Source of the DNA: Bacteroidota bacterium
GTDB taxonomy: Bacteria > Bacteroidota > Rhodothermia > Rhodothermales > UBA10348
Assembly (NCBI GenBank): GCA_029262835.1
Contig: JAJCYQ010000023.1
Coordinates: forward strand, 40,767-104,766
DNA length: 64,000 nucleotides
Reading direction: 5' to 3'
The notes below the pieces were generated by a model. That model saw only the letters and a program-made list of their open reading frames with translations. It was not told where the DNA came from and did no database searches. The position numbers and the translations under genes were made by a program. Positions 1-9,199 of the stretch are shown piece after piece (position 1 is the first letter of the stretch; the number at the start of each line of letters is the position of its first letter).

Positions 1-1025
1 AGACCAGCCTTCGCGGCAGGCGCGCCTTCTGTCACGGACGTGACCTGGGCCGCACTGCGGGGTACGTTCTGCAGATCGGCCAGCGTTTCTGGCACGCGAT
101 CAAAGGTGACGCCAAGGAAGCCACGATCCACGCGTCCCTTTTCAATAAGCTGATCCGTGACATTTCGGACGACATCGACCGGAATGGCAAAGGCAATGCC
201 CTGGTTGACTCCCGTCCTGGAGTAAATCGCGGAATTGATACCCACCAGTTCTCCCTGCAGGTTGACGAGAGGGCCGCCCGAATTGCCGGGGTTCACGGCC
301 GCATCGGTCTGGATGAGGGATGCGAACGGGTTGATGTTGCCCAGCTGGACGCTGGTTCGCCGCAACGCACTCACAATACCGGATGTGACGGTGTTGCCAA
401 GGTCTTCCGACATGGGCGACCCGAAGGCCAGGACCCATTGCCCGATTCGGATTCGATCCTTCTCGCCGAACGAGATGGCAGGAACCGTGCCTTCAAAACC
501 TACGAGCCTCAGGACAGCGAGGTCCGAATTGGGATCACTGCCCACGACTTCGGCCTTGTGGAATGTCCCGTCGTGGAGCATGACCTCGAGATCATCCGCC
601 CCGTCAATGACATGGTAATTGGTTGCCAGAAATCCATCATCACGGATGAAAACGCCCGACCCGAGCGCATTTGTACGGAACTGCTGAGGTTCTCCCTGTG
701 GCTGTTGTCGGAAGAAATTTTCGAACGGTGATCCTTCGAACGGATTGACGAGCGAGCGCTCGACGAGGCGTTCGGACCGGATCTGTACAACGGTCGGAGA
801 GACGCTGTCCGCGACGCGTACAAAGGCGTCGTCGATCGAAACGCGCTGATCAACACGCGTGTCTCCTTCGTAATGAACCCGCGGATCCACACCCTGCGCG
901 GACGTGGGTTTCATGATCCGTTCGGACACGCCCAGGATGTCCGACCCGGCGGTTGCGAACAGGATACCGGCCAGGAACGTGATGACGATAACGAGTGAGT
1001 AGGGAAGGGCTCTTCGTGTATTCAT
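1..1025 (-). CDS. Do-family serine protease (DegP/DegQ/HtrA-like), 3' end cut by window edge
   Basis: This frame is absent from the ORF track because it runs off the left edge; I translated it from the ATG at 1025. About 341 residues are visible. They begin with a signal anchor (RRALPYSLVIVITFLAGILF), followed by a trypsin-like domain with the full triad: His in TNYHVIDGA, Asp in NSDLAVLRL and Ser in NPGNSGGPLV. A PDZ domain begins at GFLGVTFDRV and is cut off. Known family role: periplasmic or envelope quality-control protease/chaperone. It lies 102 bp downstream of mpl in the same direction as the efflux operon, which would suit an envelope-stress function. Family assignment is firm; DegP versus DegQ versus DegS cannot be decided without the C-terminus. 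Confidence 0.93.
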   Translation of the reverse strand, partial: MNTRRALPYSLVIVITFLAGILFATAGSDILGVSERIMKPTSAQGVDPRVHYEGDTRVDQRVSIDDAFVRVADSVSPTVVQIRSERLVERSLVNPFEGSPFENFFRQQPQGEPQQFRTNALGSGVFIRDDGFLATNYHVIDGADDLEVMLHDGTFHKAEVVGSDPNSDLAVLRLVGFEGTVPAISFGEKDRIRIGQWVLAFGSPMSEDLGNTVTSGIVSALRRTSVQLGNINPFASLIQTDAAVNPGNSGGPLVNLQGELVGINSAIYSRTGVNQGIAFAIPVDVVRNVTDQLIEKGRVDRGFLGVTFDRVPETLADLQNVPRSAAQVTSVTEGAPAAKAG

Positions 1026-1127
1026 GACAGCGTAGCTGGGAAAGTTCGAGTTTCACATCTGGCACCGAAAAAAATGTGCCATTCTTTCCAACGTTTCTCC
1101 GCACGGCGTTCGTATGCGGACAACCTG

Positions 1128-2597
1128 TCAAATTGTCGCGAGTGCCTCCAGAAGTCGCCCATGAATACCGCCAAAACTGCCGTTTGACATGATGAGGGCC
1201 ACATCGCCCGGCTGGAGGTAGCGCAACAACATAGGCAGCAGGGCATCGGCATCGGTGCCTTTGAACGCATCTGTACCGTGCAACGTCACATCCGCCAACA
1301 CGTGATCCACGTCCATGAAATTGGACGGATCGTCGTTGTACCTGAACGGTGGTGTGCTCAGGAAGAGGGCATCGGCCGCTCGGAACGCGTCGGCGTAACC
1401 AGCTTCGAATACCTTGCGGCGGCTCGAGTTGGAGCGCGGCTCGAAGACCGATACAATACGGCGGTCCGGCCACCGCTCCCGGGCGGCCTGGATCGTTGCC
1501 CGGACCGCCGTTGGATGATGGGCAAAATCATCGACGACCACCACACCGTGCTCTTCGCCACGGACCTGCTGCCGGCGTCGTATCCCCTCAAAAGAGGCAA
1601 ACGCTCTTCCAATCTCGTCGGGGGAGAGGCCTTCATCCAGACAGATACCCATTACAGAGAGCGCGTTCATGAGGTTGTGGCGGCCACTCATGTTGAGGAA
1701 CATGCTCTCCAACACCTCTCCATGGACAACGGGCGTGAACCTGATGCCGCCATCGCCGGGCCGGATGTCACGTGCCGTAATGTCTGCGTTGTCCCTGTCC
1801 AGGCCGTAATAATGTACGCGCGCTTTCCCGTGCCCCGCCAGCTCCCGGGCTTCTGCATCGTCTGCGTTCAGCATGAGGAGCCCACGCTCCGGAACGAGCG
1901 ACACAAACGCGCGGAACGCCTCCCGGTAGTCGTCCATGCTGGCGTAGATATCGGCATGGTCGAACTCCAGGCTCGTCACAATAGCCGACTGCGGACGGTA
2001 ATGCATGAATTTCGGCCGCTTGTCGAAATAGGCCGAGTCGTATTCGTCGCCTTCCACCACGAAGTGGGTGCCCGATCCGACATCGAACGATACGCCGCCG
2101 TTGTTCATGACGCCGCCGACGAGAAAGCCGGGCTGAAGGTTGTTTGAGCGCAGAACGTGCGTCAGCAGGCTGGTCGTTGTGGTCTTTCCGTGCGTACCCG
2201 TAACGACGAGCGAGCGCCTCTCGCCGATGAAGTACCGGGCGAGGGCTTCTGGAAGGGAAACCTGCGGAGCGCCGTTCTCGCGGGCCCAGGCCGCCTCGAC
2301 GTGCGTAGGTGTGCAGGCATTTCCAATCACGTAGAGGTCTGCGATGCCGGGTAGCCGCGCGGCGTCGAATCCCTCGTATACCCGAATGCGTTGGGCGGCG
2401 AGCCGCGTACTCATTGGGGGATACACGGCAGCATCGGAGCCACTGACGCGCTTTCCGGCCTGCTGGAACAGTCCCGCCAGCGATCCCATTCCGGTACCGC
2501 AGATGCCAATCAGGTATACGGATTCGGGATCTGCCGGCGGCTCGGGGCGCTTGAAAATGCGCAGGTGCGCATCCGGGAAGGCTTCCAGGGGCTTCAT
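1128..2597 (-). CDS. mpl: UDP-N-acetylmuramate:L-Ala-gamma-D-Glu-meso-DAP ligase (murein peptide ligase)
   Basis: 489 aa, normal for the Mpl family. Known reaction: ATP-dependent attachment of recycled murein tripeptide to UDP-MurNAc in the cytoplasm. The N-terminal Rossmann segment reads YLIGICGTGMGSLAGL and is followed by GSDAAVYPPMST, a combination typical of Mpl rather than MurC. The Mur-ligase ATP-binding loop is VVTGTHGKTTTTSLLTH, near residues 110-125. A central DEYDSAYFDKR segment and a C-terminal ligase domain (FAHHPTAVRATI) follow. Its start overlaps the stop of the upstream RND pump by 4 nt, so it is probably translationally coupled. It implies DAP-type peptidoglycan recycling in this organism. 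Confidence 0.95.
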   Translation of the reverse strand: MKPLEAFPDAHLRIFKRPEPPADPESVYLIGICGTGMGSLAGLFQQAGKRVSGSDAAVYPPMSTRLAAQRIRVYEGFDAARLPGIADLYVIGNACTPTHVEAAWARENGAPQVSLPEALARYFIGERRSLVVTGTHGKTTTTSLLTHVLRSNNLQPGFLVGGVMNNGGVSFDVGSGTHFVVEGDEYDSAYFDKRPKFMHYRPQSAIVTSLEFDHADIYASMDDYREAFRAFVSLVPERGLLMLNADDAEARELAGHGKARVHYYGLDRDNADITARDIRPGDGGIRFTPVVHGEVLESMFLNMSGRHNLMNALSVMGICLDEGLSPDEIGRAFASFEGIRRRQQVRGEEHGVVVVDDFAHHPTAVRATIQAARERWPDRRIVSVFEPRSNSSRRKVFEAGYADAFRAADALFLSTPPFRYNDDPSNFMDVDHVLADVTLHGTDAFKGTDADALLPMLLRYLQPGDVALIMSNGSFGGIHGRLLEALATI

Positions 2598-5500
2598 TCT
2601 GTGGTTGCGTGCACGTCAGCTGGTTCAGGGGTTTCGCCACCCAGCATTCGACCCAGTCGGACGGAGAGCGAGTCGAACGTGGAGTACATGACCGGTACAA
2701 TGACGAGCGTCAGGAACGTCGCGAACGTGAGACCACTGATGATGGCTGTTCCCATGGGGCCCCAGAACTGCGTGTTTTCTGACCCGAACTGGAAGTCCGG
2801 ATTGAGGTCTGTCAGAAGGCCGACGAAATCAATATTGATGCCGAACGTAAGGGGGATGAGTCCCAGGACCGTCGTCATGGCGGTGAGCAGTACCGGACGT
2901 AGTCTTGTAGCGCCCGCCTCCACAATGGCTTTCTGTTTTTCCATGCCACGTTGGCGCAGCTGCATGGCGTAGTCGATGAGAACAATGTTGTTGTTGACGA
3001 CGATTCCAGCCAGCGAAATAATCCCGATGAACGTCATGAGACCAAAGGGTGTGCGCGTCAGGATCAGCCCGAGAAGCACACCGATCAGGCTGAATCCGAC
3101 GGCAATCATGATAATGAATGGGGAGGAGACCAGATTGAACTGGGCCACCATGATCATGAAGACCAATGCGACGCCAACGATGAGCACAACAGTCAGAAAG
3201 CCAAAGCTCTCCTGCTGCTCCTCGTTCTCACCGGTGTATGCCATGGAATACCCTGGCGGCATAGCCTGCTCAAAATCCGACAGAAGGGCCTGGACCTGCC
3301 CCAGGATGGCCTGCCCGTTGAATCCTGCGGCGGCCTCGGCCGTGACAATAGCCACGCGGTCCAGGTCGAGCCGCGTGATCGATCCCAGGCCGCTCGACAG
3401 GTTGACATCTGCCACCGAAACGAGCGGTATCTGAACGCCATCCTCGAAAATGGTAAGGTCCCGAACGCTCTCAAGCGTGGATCGGTCTTCTTCGCGCAGT
3501 CGTACAATAATATCGTATTCATCATCGCCCGTGCGGTACGTCCCGGATTCGAGCCCGTTTATTGCCGCCCGGACCTGTCGGGCAACGATTCCCGTACTCA
3601 ACCCAAACCGGGCCGCCCGTTCGCGATCAATATCTACGCGCAGCTCGGGACGCCCCTCATTCAGGTTGTCTTCAATGTCTACCAGTCCTGGAATGGCACC
3701 CGACTCGGAGGCCGTTCGCAGGCGTTCGACCACGGTCCGGGTCATGGTTACGATCTGATCGAACTCGGGTCCGGTAATTTCGATATTCACCGGTGCGCCT
3801 GTCGGGGGGCCATCCTGGTCCTTGTCAATGGCAATCGACACACCCGGAATGCCCTGGAGGCCATCGCGGATCCGATTGAGAGAGATAAAGGAGTCCTCGG
3901 ATCGCGATGCGTAATCTACCAGGTTCATGGTGATACGCGAACGCTCGGGGCTCGACGCACTGCCACCAAAATCGGAATCGGCACCGACCCCGACATTCAC
4001 GAGCATGTTCTTGACATTGGCCTCGAAGGCCGGATTCTGATCAATCAGGGCTTCAATACGCGTGGTGGCTTCGCGTGCCACGCGGTCCGATGCGTCGATG
4101 TTCATCCCGAGCGGTCCCTCGGCAGTTACCCGTATCTGGCCCGGTGACGTGTCCGGAAAAAACTCTACACCAGTCGGGGCCGCAATGAACATGCCGATGA
4201 TGATAAGCAGCGAGCCGAGCGTCGTATTCAGGAGGCGCGACCGGTTGTCGGTAAGGAGCAGCGTCTTTCGCCTCACGAGGGTTCCAAGAAAGCCGAGCAC
4301 GATGATGGCGGCTGGGAACAGGACCAATTCGGCGGCAGTGGAGAATGCAACGTCGGCTTTGGCCAGGCTCATCAGGTAGAGTGCGCCGAGCGAAAGCCCA
4401 GTCAGGAGCGCACCCGCTTTCACGCTGCCCCAACCTCCGAGCAGGACGGTTTCAGCCGTGTGAACCACGACGCCAACAGCTCCCAGAGCCAACAGCGCTG
4501 CGCCGGGGACAAGGAGAACCATTGACGCCATCTGGCCGAGCGAGGAGCCAACAAGCAGCCCAGCGAGCGAGAGCACGAATCCCAACGTGAATGCGGACAA
4601 CGCACCGGTATTGCGTATCCACGCGCGCCTGACCGTGTAGTCGCGGACCAACATCCATGTCAGGAACACCCGGTATTTTGAAACGAGCCACGGGAGGAAT
4701 CGCTGTACGAAACGATCACCCAGTTTCTTCAGCGCGCGTGTGTGCAGGAAGTACACAAGAGGAACGGCTACGACGAGAACAACAAGTGTCTTCCAGTTGG
4801 CCAGTCCGAGGAGGGCCCCTAGAACAAGGACCGTCAATATGCCAAGGCGCCTGGCCAGCGGCGGACGCGCTGCCACGCGCTCGCCTTCGAGGCGAACGAA
4901 AATACCTGTGAAGACCGGGTTGATGATCAACGCGACAAACAAGGAGGAGACAAGCGTTACGATCAATGTGAGTGGCATGTAGGACATGAACTCACCGATG
5001 ATTCCCGGCCAGAAGAGCATGGGGGCGAATACGGCGACGGTCGTTGCCGTCGATGCCACCACCGCGCTGGCGACTTCACGCGTTCCCCGGCACGCCGCAT
5101 CGAAACGTTCGTATCCCTCTTCCCTGAATCGATAAATATTTTCGACAATCACGATCGCGTTGTCCACCAGCATGCCAAGCGCGATAATGAGGGAGAACAG
5201 AATCACGAAGTTGAGCGTGTAGCCCATGGCCTGGAACAGGATGAACGAGAGCAGCATGGACATGGGAATGGCAATCCCCACCAGCACAGCATTCCGTACA
5301 CCAAGGAAGAAGAGCAGTACGATCACGACGAAGATGAGGCCGCTGATGATGTTGTTCTCCAAATCCTTGATCAGGTCTCTCACGTCTTCCGACGCGTCAC
5401 CGGTCACAATCACCTCCGTTCCACTTGGAAACGGAAACGCGTCCAGTACCGTCCGTACCTCGCTGACCGTTTCAAGAATGTTTTCGCCCGCTCTTTTTTT

Positions 5501-6406
5501 AATGTTCAGGCTGATTACCGGTAGCAGCGCCTGCGCCTCCTCGGCATACACGTCCAGACTTCCATCGGGCTGTTCCACCTGGCGAACAGACAGTCGCGAG
5601 TACGATGTCCGATCGGCAAACCCGAATTCGACACGCGCGACGTCCCGGATGTAAACAGGCCTCCCGTCTGGCGTATCGATGACAAAGTCCCCGATCTCGG
5701 CGGGGTCCCTGATTTCACCGTCGACGCGGACCAGCCAGTTCATCTCATCGACATCGATCGAGCCGCCCGGAAGATTCGTATTCTCGTCCCGGATGGCCTC
5801 GGCAATGTCCTGGAAGGTGATGTTGTACCCGTTCATGCGGTTGACGTCCACATGCACCTGCACCTCGCGCTCGAGCGCACCAATTACATCCACTTCGAGT
5901 ACGGTCGATATGGATTCCAGGTCGTCTTCAAGCTGTTCTGCCACGCTCTTGAGCCGCGTCAGCGAATACGGCGCCGACAGGTTCACCGTCATGATCGGAA
6001 ACTCCGAGAAGTCAATCTCCGATACAATGGGTTCTTCTACATCGTCCGGCAGATCGCTCTTGGCTAGATCTACCTTGTCGCGGACCTTGGAAAAAGCTTC
6101 ATCAATCGAGACGTCCGGGTCAAACTCAATGATTACAGTGGAGACACCTTCTGTAGAGGTCGACCGGATTTCCTTGATGCCCGTGATAGCCTGGACTTCC
6201 CGTTCAATGTGCTGCGTGATCAGCGATTCAATGTCATCTGGGGAAGCGCCTGGAAAAATAGTGGTTACTATGATGTTGGGGATCTCAATCGAAGGTTGGG
6301 CCTCCTTTGGGATGGTGACATAGCTGAACAGCCCCCCCAGCGTGAGCACGGCCGTGAGGACGAGGATTGACGTCCTGTATTCGATGGCCTTGTCGGTAAT
6401 GCGCAT
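2594..6406 (-). CDS. RND efflux pump permease (AcrB/HAE superfamily) with an enlarged central membrane region
   Basis: 1270 aa, about 200 more than typical RND pumps. The first half has the usual order: TM1, a periplasmic porter domain, then TM2-6, including GMLVDNAIVIVEN where the first acidic relay residue is kept and the second is Asn. The second half has TM7 (LLIIIGMFIAAPTGVEFFP), a second porter domain and TM8-12 with GIVVNNNIVLIDY. Between roughly residues 510 and 725, where a short cytoplasmic linker is expected, I see about six extra hydrophobic stretches (e.g. LGILTVLVLGALLGLANW, AELVLFPAAIIVLGFLGTLV). It sits in an operon with adaptor and TolC-like genes, overlapping the adaptor by 1 nt and mpl by 4 nt. 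Substrate unknown. Confidence 0.94.
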   Translation of the reverse strand: MRITDKAIEYRTSILVLTAVLTLGGLFSYVTIPKEAQPSIEIPNIIVTTIFPGASPDDIESLITQHIEREVQAITGIKEIRSTSTEGVSTVIIEFDPDVSIDEAFSKVRDKVDLAKSDLPDDVEEPIVSEIDFSEFPIMTVNLSAPYSLTRLKSVAEQLEDDLESISTVLEVDVIGALEREVQVHVDVNRMNGYNITFQDIAEAIRDENTNLPGGSIDVDEMNWLVRVDGEIRDPAEIGDFVIDTPDGRPVYIRDVARVEFGFADRTSYSRLSVRQVEQPDGSLDVYAEEAQALLPVISLNIKKRAGENILETVSEVRTVLDAFPFPSGTEVIVTGDASEDVRDLIKDLENNIISGLIFVVIVLLFFLGVRNAVLVGIAIPMSMLLSFILFQAMGYTLNFVILFSLIIALGMLVDNAIVIVENIYRFREEGYERFDAACRGTREVASAVVASTATTVAVFAPMLFWPGIIGEFMSYMPLTLIVTLVSSLFVALIINPVFTGIFVRLEGERVAARPPLARRLGILTVLVLGALLGLANWKTLVVLVVAVPLVYFLHTRALKKLGDRFVQRFLPWLVSKYRVFLTWMLVRDYTVRRAWIRNTGALSAFTLGFVLSLAGLLVGSSLGQMASMVLLVPGAALLALGAVGVVVHTAETVLLGGWGSVKAGALLTGLSLGALYLMSLAKADVAFSTAAELVLFPAAIIVLGFLGTLVRRKTLLLTDNRSRLLNTTLGSLLIIIGMFIAAPTGVEFFPDTSPGQIRVTAEGPLGMNIDASDRVAREATTRIEALIDQNPAFEANVKNMLVNVGVGADSDFGGSASSPERSRITMNLVDYASRSEDSFISLNRIRDGLQGIPGVSIAIDKDQDGPPTGAPVNIEITGPEFDQIVTMTRTVVERLRTASESGAIPGLVDIEDNLNEGRPELRVDIDRERAARFGLSTGIVARQVRAAINGLESGTYRTGDDEYDIIVRLREEDRSTLESVRDLTIFEDGVQIPLVSVADVNLSSGLGSITRLDLDRVAIVTAEAAAGFNGQAILGQVQALLSDFEQAMPPGYSMAYTGENEEQQESFGFLTVVLIVGVALVFMIMVAQFNLVSSPFIIMIAVGFSLIGVLLGLILTRTPFGLMTFIGIISLAGIVVNNNIVLIDYAMQLRQRGMEKQKAIVEAGATRLRPVLLTAMTTVLGLIPLTFGINIDFVGLLTDLNPDFQFGSENTQFWGPMGTAIISGLTFATFLTLVIVPVMYSTFDSLSVRLGRMLGGETPEPADVHATTE

Positions 6407-7515
6407 CAGTTCCCTCGATTGGAGATGCGAACGGCATCGCCTGTCGTGACATTGGTCTGCCCGCTTACAATGAGCTGCTCGCCGGGAGCCAGGCCGCTGG
6501 AAATGAGCGTGCGGCCCGATTCGGTGGGACCAGGTTCGATGGTCTTGAGGACAGCTCTTCCATCCTCTACGACATACACCGTGTAGCCGCTCTCATCTCG
6601 CAGAATGGAGTTCTGGGGCACAACCACCTGATCTTCATACGTTGCCCGTGTAAGCAATACGTCGGCGATCATTTCCGGCTTCAAGACGCCGTCTCGGTTG
6701 TCCAATTCAATTTCCACAGTGAATGTCCGGCTGCCCGGATCAATTACCGATCCAACGAAGGTCGCCTTGGCATCCCGGACATCGCCACCGTATGCGCGGA
6801 ACCGGACCTGCACGGGCGTACCCTCTGAAATATCATTGGCGTAGGTTTCAGGTACCCCGGCCCGCACGCGGACAAATTCTGTATTGACGATGCGAAGGAG
6901 GGCGGCGCCCGGCGCCACCTGCTCCCCTGGATCGATCATATGCTCTTCGATCGTCCCATCGAAGGGCGCTTTGACCGCCGAAAATTCCAGTTGCCGCTCG
7001 GCCGATGCCACGGCAGCCTGCGCCTGCGCAAGCGCCGCAGCGGCCTGGTCCCGCTGGGCGGTCACGTTCTCGAATTCCAGGCTTGAGATGATGGAGTCGG
7101 CAAACAGCCTTTCCTGCCGGTTGAATGTCTGGTCGGCGAGCTTGAAGGCCGCCTCTGCCGCACGTGCAGCCGCCCGGGCCTGTTCAAGGGCGGATCGGAC
7201 CAGGCGGTCATCGAGTCGCACGACAACATCACCCTGCCGCGCGCGCGTTCCAAGGGGGGTTATGTTCACGATCGTTCCTGCGGTCTCGGCCGAAAGCGTG
7301 GCATCGTTCATCGAAATGACCGAGCCCGTGAGCTGAACGAACTCTGTGAATGGCTCCGGTCGAAGCGTCACGGTTTCCACCTGCAGCGTACGCTCATTGC
7401 CGCCAGTCGCTGGCGCGGGGAGCGGTTTTGCCTGGTCCGCGGCAGGTTGCTGCTCGGGGTTCTGGCATGCGGCCACCGTAAGCGCGAGAAGAAGTAAAAA
7501 TAACCTGGGATGCAT
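6406..7515 (-). CDS. RND efflux periplasmic adaptor (membrane fusion protein), lipoprotein
   Basis: 369 aa. The N-terminus MHPRLFLLLLALTVAACQN has a lipobox (VAAC), so it is probably lipid-anchored. A lipoyl/barrel-sandwich half (GTIVNITPLGTRARQGDVVVRLDD), an alpha-helical hairpin rich in Ala/Gln/Arg (about residues 105-170), the second lipoyl half (VKAPFDGTIEEHMIDPGEQV) and beta-barrel and membrane-proximal domains follow. It links the inner-membrane pump to the TolC-like channel. It lies 11 nt downstream of the TolC-like gene and its stop overlaps the pump start by 1 nt, a standard tripartite operon order with the channel gene first. Confidence 0.95.
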   Translation of the reverse strand: MHPRLFLLLLALTVAACQNPEQQPAADQAKPLPAPATGGNERTLQVETVTLRPEPFTEFVQLTGSVISMNDATLSAETAGTIVNITPLGTRARQGDVVVRLDDRLVRSALEQARAAARAAEAAFKLADQTFNRQERLFADSIISSLEFENVTAQRDQAAAALAQAQAAVASAERQLEFSAVKAPFDGTIEEHMIDPGEQVAPGAALLRIVNTEFVRVRAGVPETYANDISEGTPVQVRFRAYGGDVRDAKATFVGSVIDPGSRTFTVEIELDNRDGVLKPEMIADVLLTRATYEDQVVVPQNSILRDESGYTVYVVEDGRAVLKTIEPGPTESGRTLISSGLAPGEQLIVSGQTNVTTGDAVRISNRGN

Positions 7516-7526
7516 GGAGGTATGGG

Positions 7527-9107
7527 CTACGGGGTAGAATCGCCGAGTGCCGTCTGATAGGCACTGAGTGCGACGAGATAGTCGTGTGTGGCCTGGAGAA
7601 AGTTCAGGCGCGCCTCGTCGAGTTGATTGCTGGCCTCGCGGACCTCGATGGGGCTGGCGACGCCCTCTGCCAGGCGGGCTTCTGCGAACTCAAAGTTGGT
7701 TTCAGCGAGGGCAACGTTGTCCTGCTGGGAAACCATGCGGGTACGTGCCGATGCTACGTCACGCAGCGCGGCGCTGACCTCGGTCCTGACGGTGCGTTCC
7801 AGGAACTTCGTGTCGAGTTCGGCACGTTGCAACGCAATTTTGCGCTGCTCGAGGCGCTGACGCGATGCCATGCCGTTGAACACATTCCACGTCAGGCGGA
7901 CGCCGCCGCTCACCGTGCGGTCCCACCAGGCGTCCGAGAAGAAGCCGAGTTCTTCGGAGGAAAATAGGAAAGGATTATTGGGATCCGAGGAGGTCACGAC
8001 CCGGTCGTCGGGCACACTACCCTGGAAATTATAATTGAAGAAGGCGTCAAGCGTGGGCATGAATTCGGCCCGCGCGACTTTAAGCTGGATGCGTTCGAGT
8101 TCCGTATTGATGCGGGCCTGTGACAGGTCAGGACGCCTGGCCAGCGCCCGTATGGCAGGTGAGGCGTCCGGATCAGGAGGAGGGAACCGGAGCGCGTCGG
8201 CTTCAAGCGAACCCCTGAGCCGGATGTCGAGCGTCACCTGAATGCCAAGGGTCAGTTTCAGGGCATCGAGCTGGGCGGCATATTCCGTTTCACGCTGCGT
8301 CAGCGCCGATTCCAGGTTGGCAAGCTCAACTGCCGCTGTCAAGCGCTGGAATTTCGGAGCAGTGCCTTCCTCGACCTGTCTGGATATCTCCGACAGCGTA
8401 CGCTCTGAGCGAGTCACTGATTCACGCGCCACATCGACACTGGCCTGAGCGAGTAGCGCGCCATAAAAAAGACGCCGGACGTCATCGACGAGTAGTTGCT
8501 GCTGCCGATTCAGACCCGCCTCGGTAAAGGGCTCCAGCCACCTGGAGGCCCCCCGTGCGCCGAAAAATGCCCGTCCGTCGAAGATTTTCTGGGTAACAGA
8601 CAGCCCGGCCAGGTACTGATTGGCAACCCCGAACGGATTCCCGCCCCCATCCTGCGCAACCCCAGCCGCTTCAAGGCCAGCCTGTTGGCGCTGAAAAAAC
8701 TCCTGGACTGTAATGGGCGATGTACTGTCGTCACCGTCGGTGCGGGCCTGCTCGTTGAAACTCAGCCAATCAATGAAGCCCAGCGACTGGAAAAACCCCC
8801 CTGCCTGGGATCCAGTGAACGGATTGGCTGTCCTGAAATTCCTCGTGTAGGAGGATGAGAGGTCAATCTGTGGAAAAAGCTCCGCCCATCCCTCACGGAC
8901 CTGCGCGCCCGCCGTCCGCAGGTCGAGTCGGGCCTGCTCAAGCGCAATGTTCTGCGCGAGCGCAACCTGGAGCGCTTCGTCAAGCGTCAGGACCAGTCTC
9001 TCGGCCGCTGGCTCGCTTCGTCCAGACGGTGCGTCAACGGACTGGGCACTCAGAGACCCGGCACCCACGACAGCGAGAAGTATCAGACAGGGGACGGCGC
9101 GTTTCAT
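7527..9107 (-). CDS. TolC-family outer-membrane efflux protein
   Basis: 526 aa from the ATG at 9107. I prefer this start to the ORF-track start at 9167 because it places a clean signal peptide (KRAVPCLILLAVVGAGSLSAQ) at the N-terminus. The body has two homologous TolC halves. The first begins LTLDEALQVALAQNIALEQARLDL; the C-terminal half has VNVFNG-type turns and long helices ending ANQLDEARLNFLQATHDYLVALSAYQTALG, the usual end of this family. It forms the outer-membrane exit duct for the RND pump encoded downstream, and is probably the first gene of the operon tolC-like / adaptor / pump / mpl. Confidence 0.94.
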   Translation of the reverse strand: MKRAVPCLILLAVVGAGSLSAQSVDAPSGRSEPAAERLVLTLDEALQVALAQNIALEQARLDLRTAGAQVREGWAELFPQIDLSSSYTRNFRTANPFTGSQAGGFFQSLGFIDWLSFNEQARTDGDDSTSPITVQEFFQRQQAGLEAAGVAQDGGGNPFGVANQYLAGLSVTQKIFDGRAFFGARGASRWLEPFTEAGLNRQQQLLVDDVRRLFYGALLAQASVDVARESVTRSERTLSEISRQVEEGTAPKFQRLTAAVELANLESALTQRETEYAAQLDALKLTLGIQVTLDIRLRGSLEADALRFPPPDPDASPAIRALARRPDLSQARINTELERIQLKVARAEFMPTLDAFFNYNFQGSVPDDRVVTSSDPNNPFLFSSEELGFFSDAWWDRTVSGGVRLTWNVFNGMASRQRLEQRKIALQRAELDTKFLERTVRTEVSAALRDVASARTRMVSQQDNVALAETNFEFAEARLAEGVASPIEVREASNQLDEARLNFLQATHDYLVALSAYQTALGDSTP

Positions 9108-9199
9108 GTAGAACGTGGGATGGGGAAAGCAACAGCCGCGAAGCGAAAACAGGCAACGACCGGCCATTACGTCCCGCAGGCTGACTGGTTACGTGAAGT

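Noticed and set aside
1061-1080. GGCAC...GTGCC hairpin between mpl and the protease gene
   Set aside because: The T-run lies in the loop rather than after the stem, so it is not a convincing terminator.
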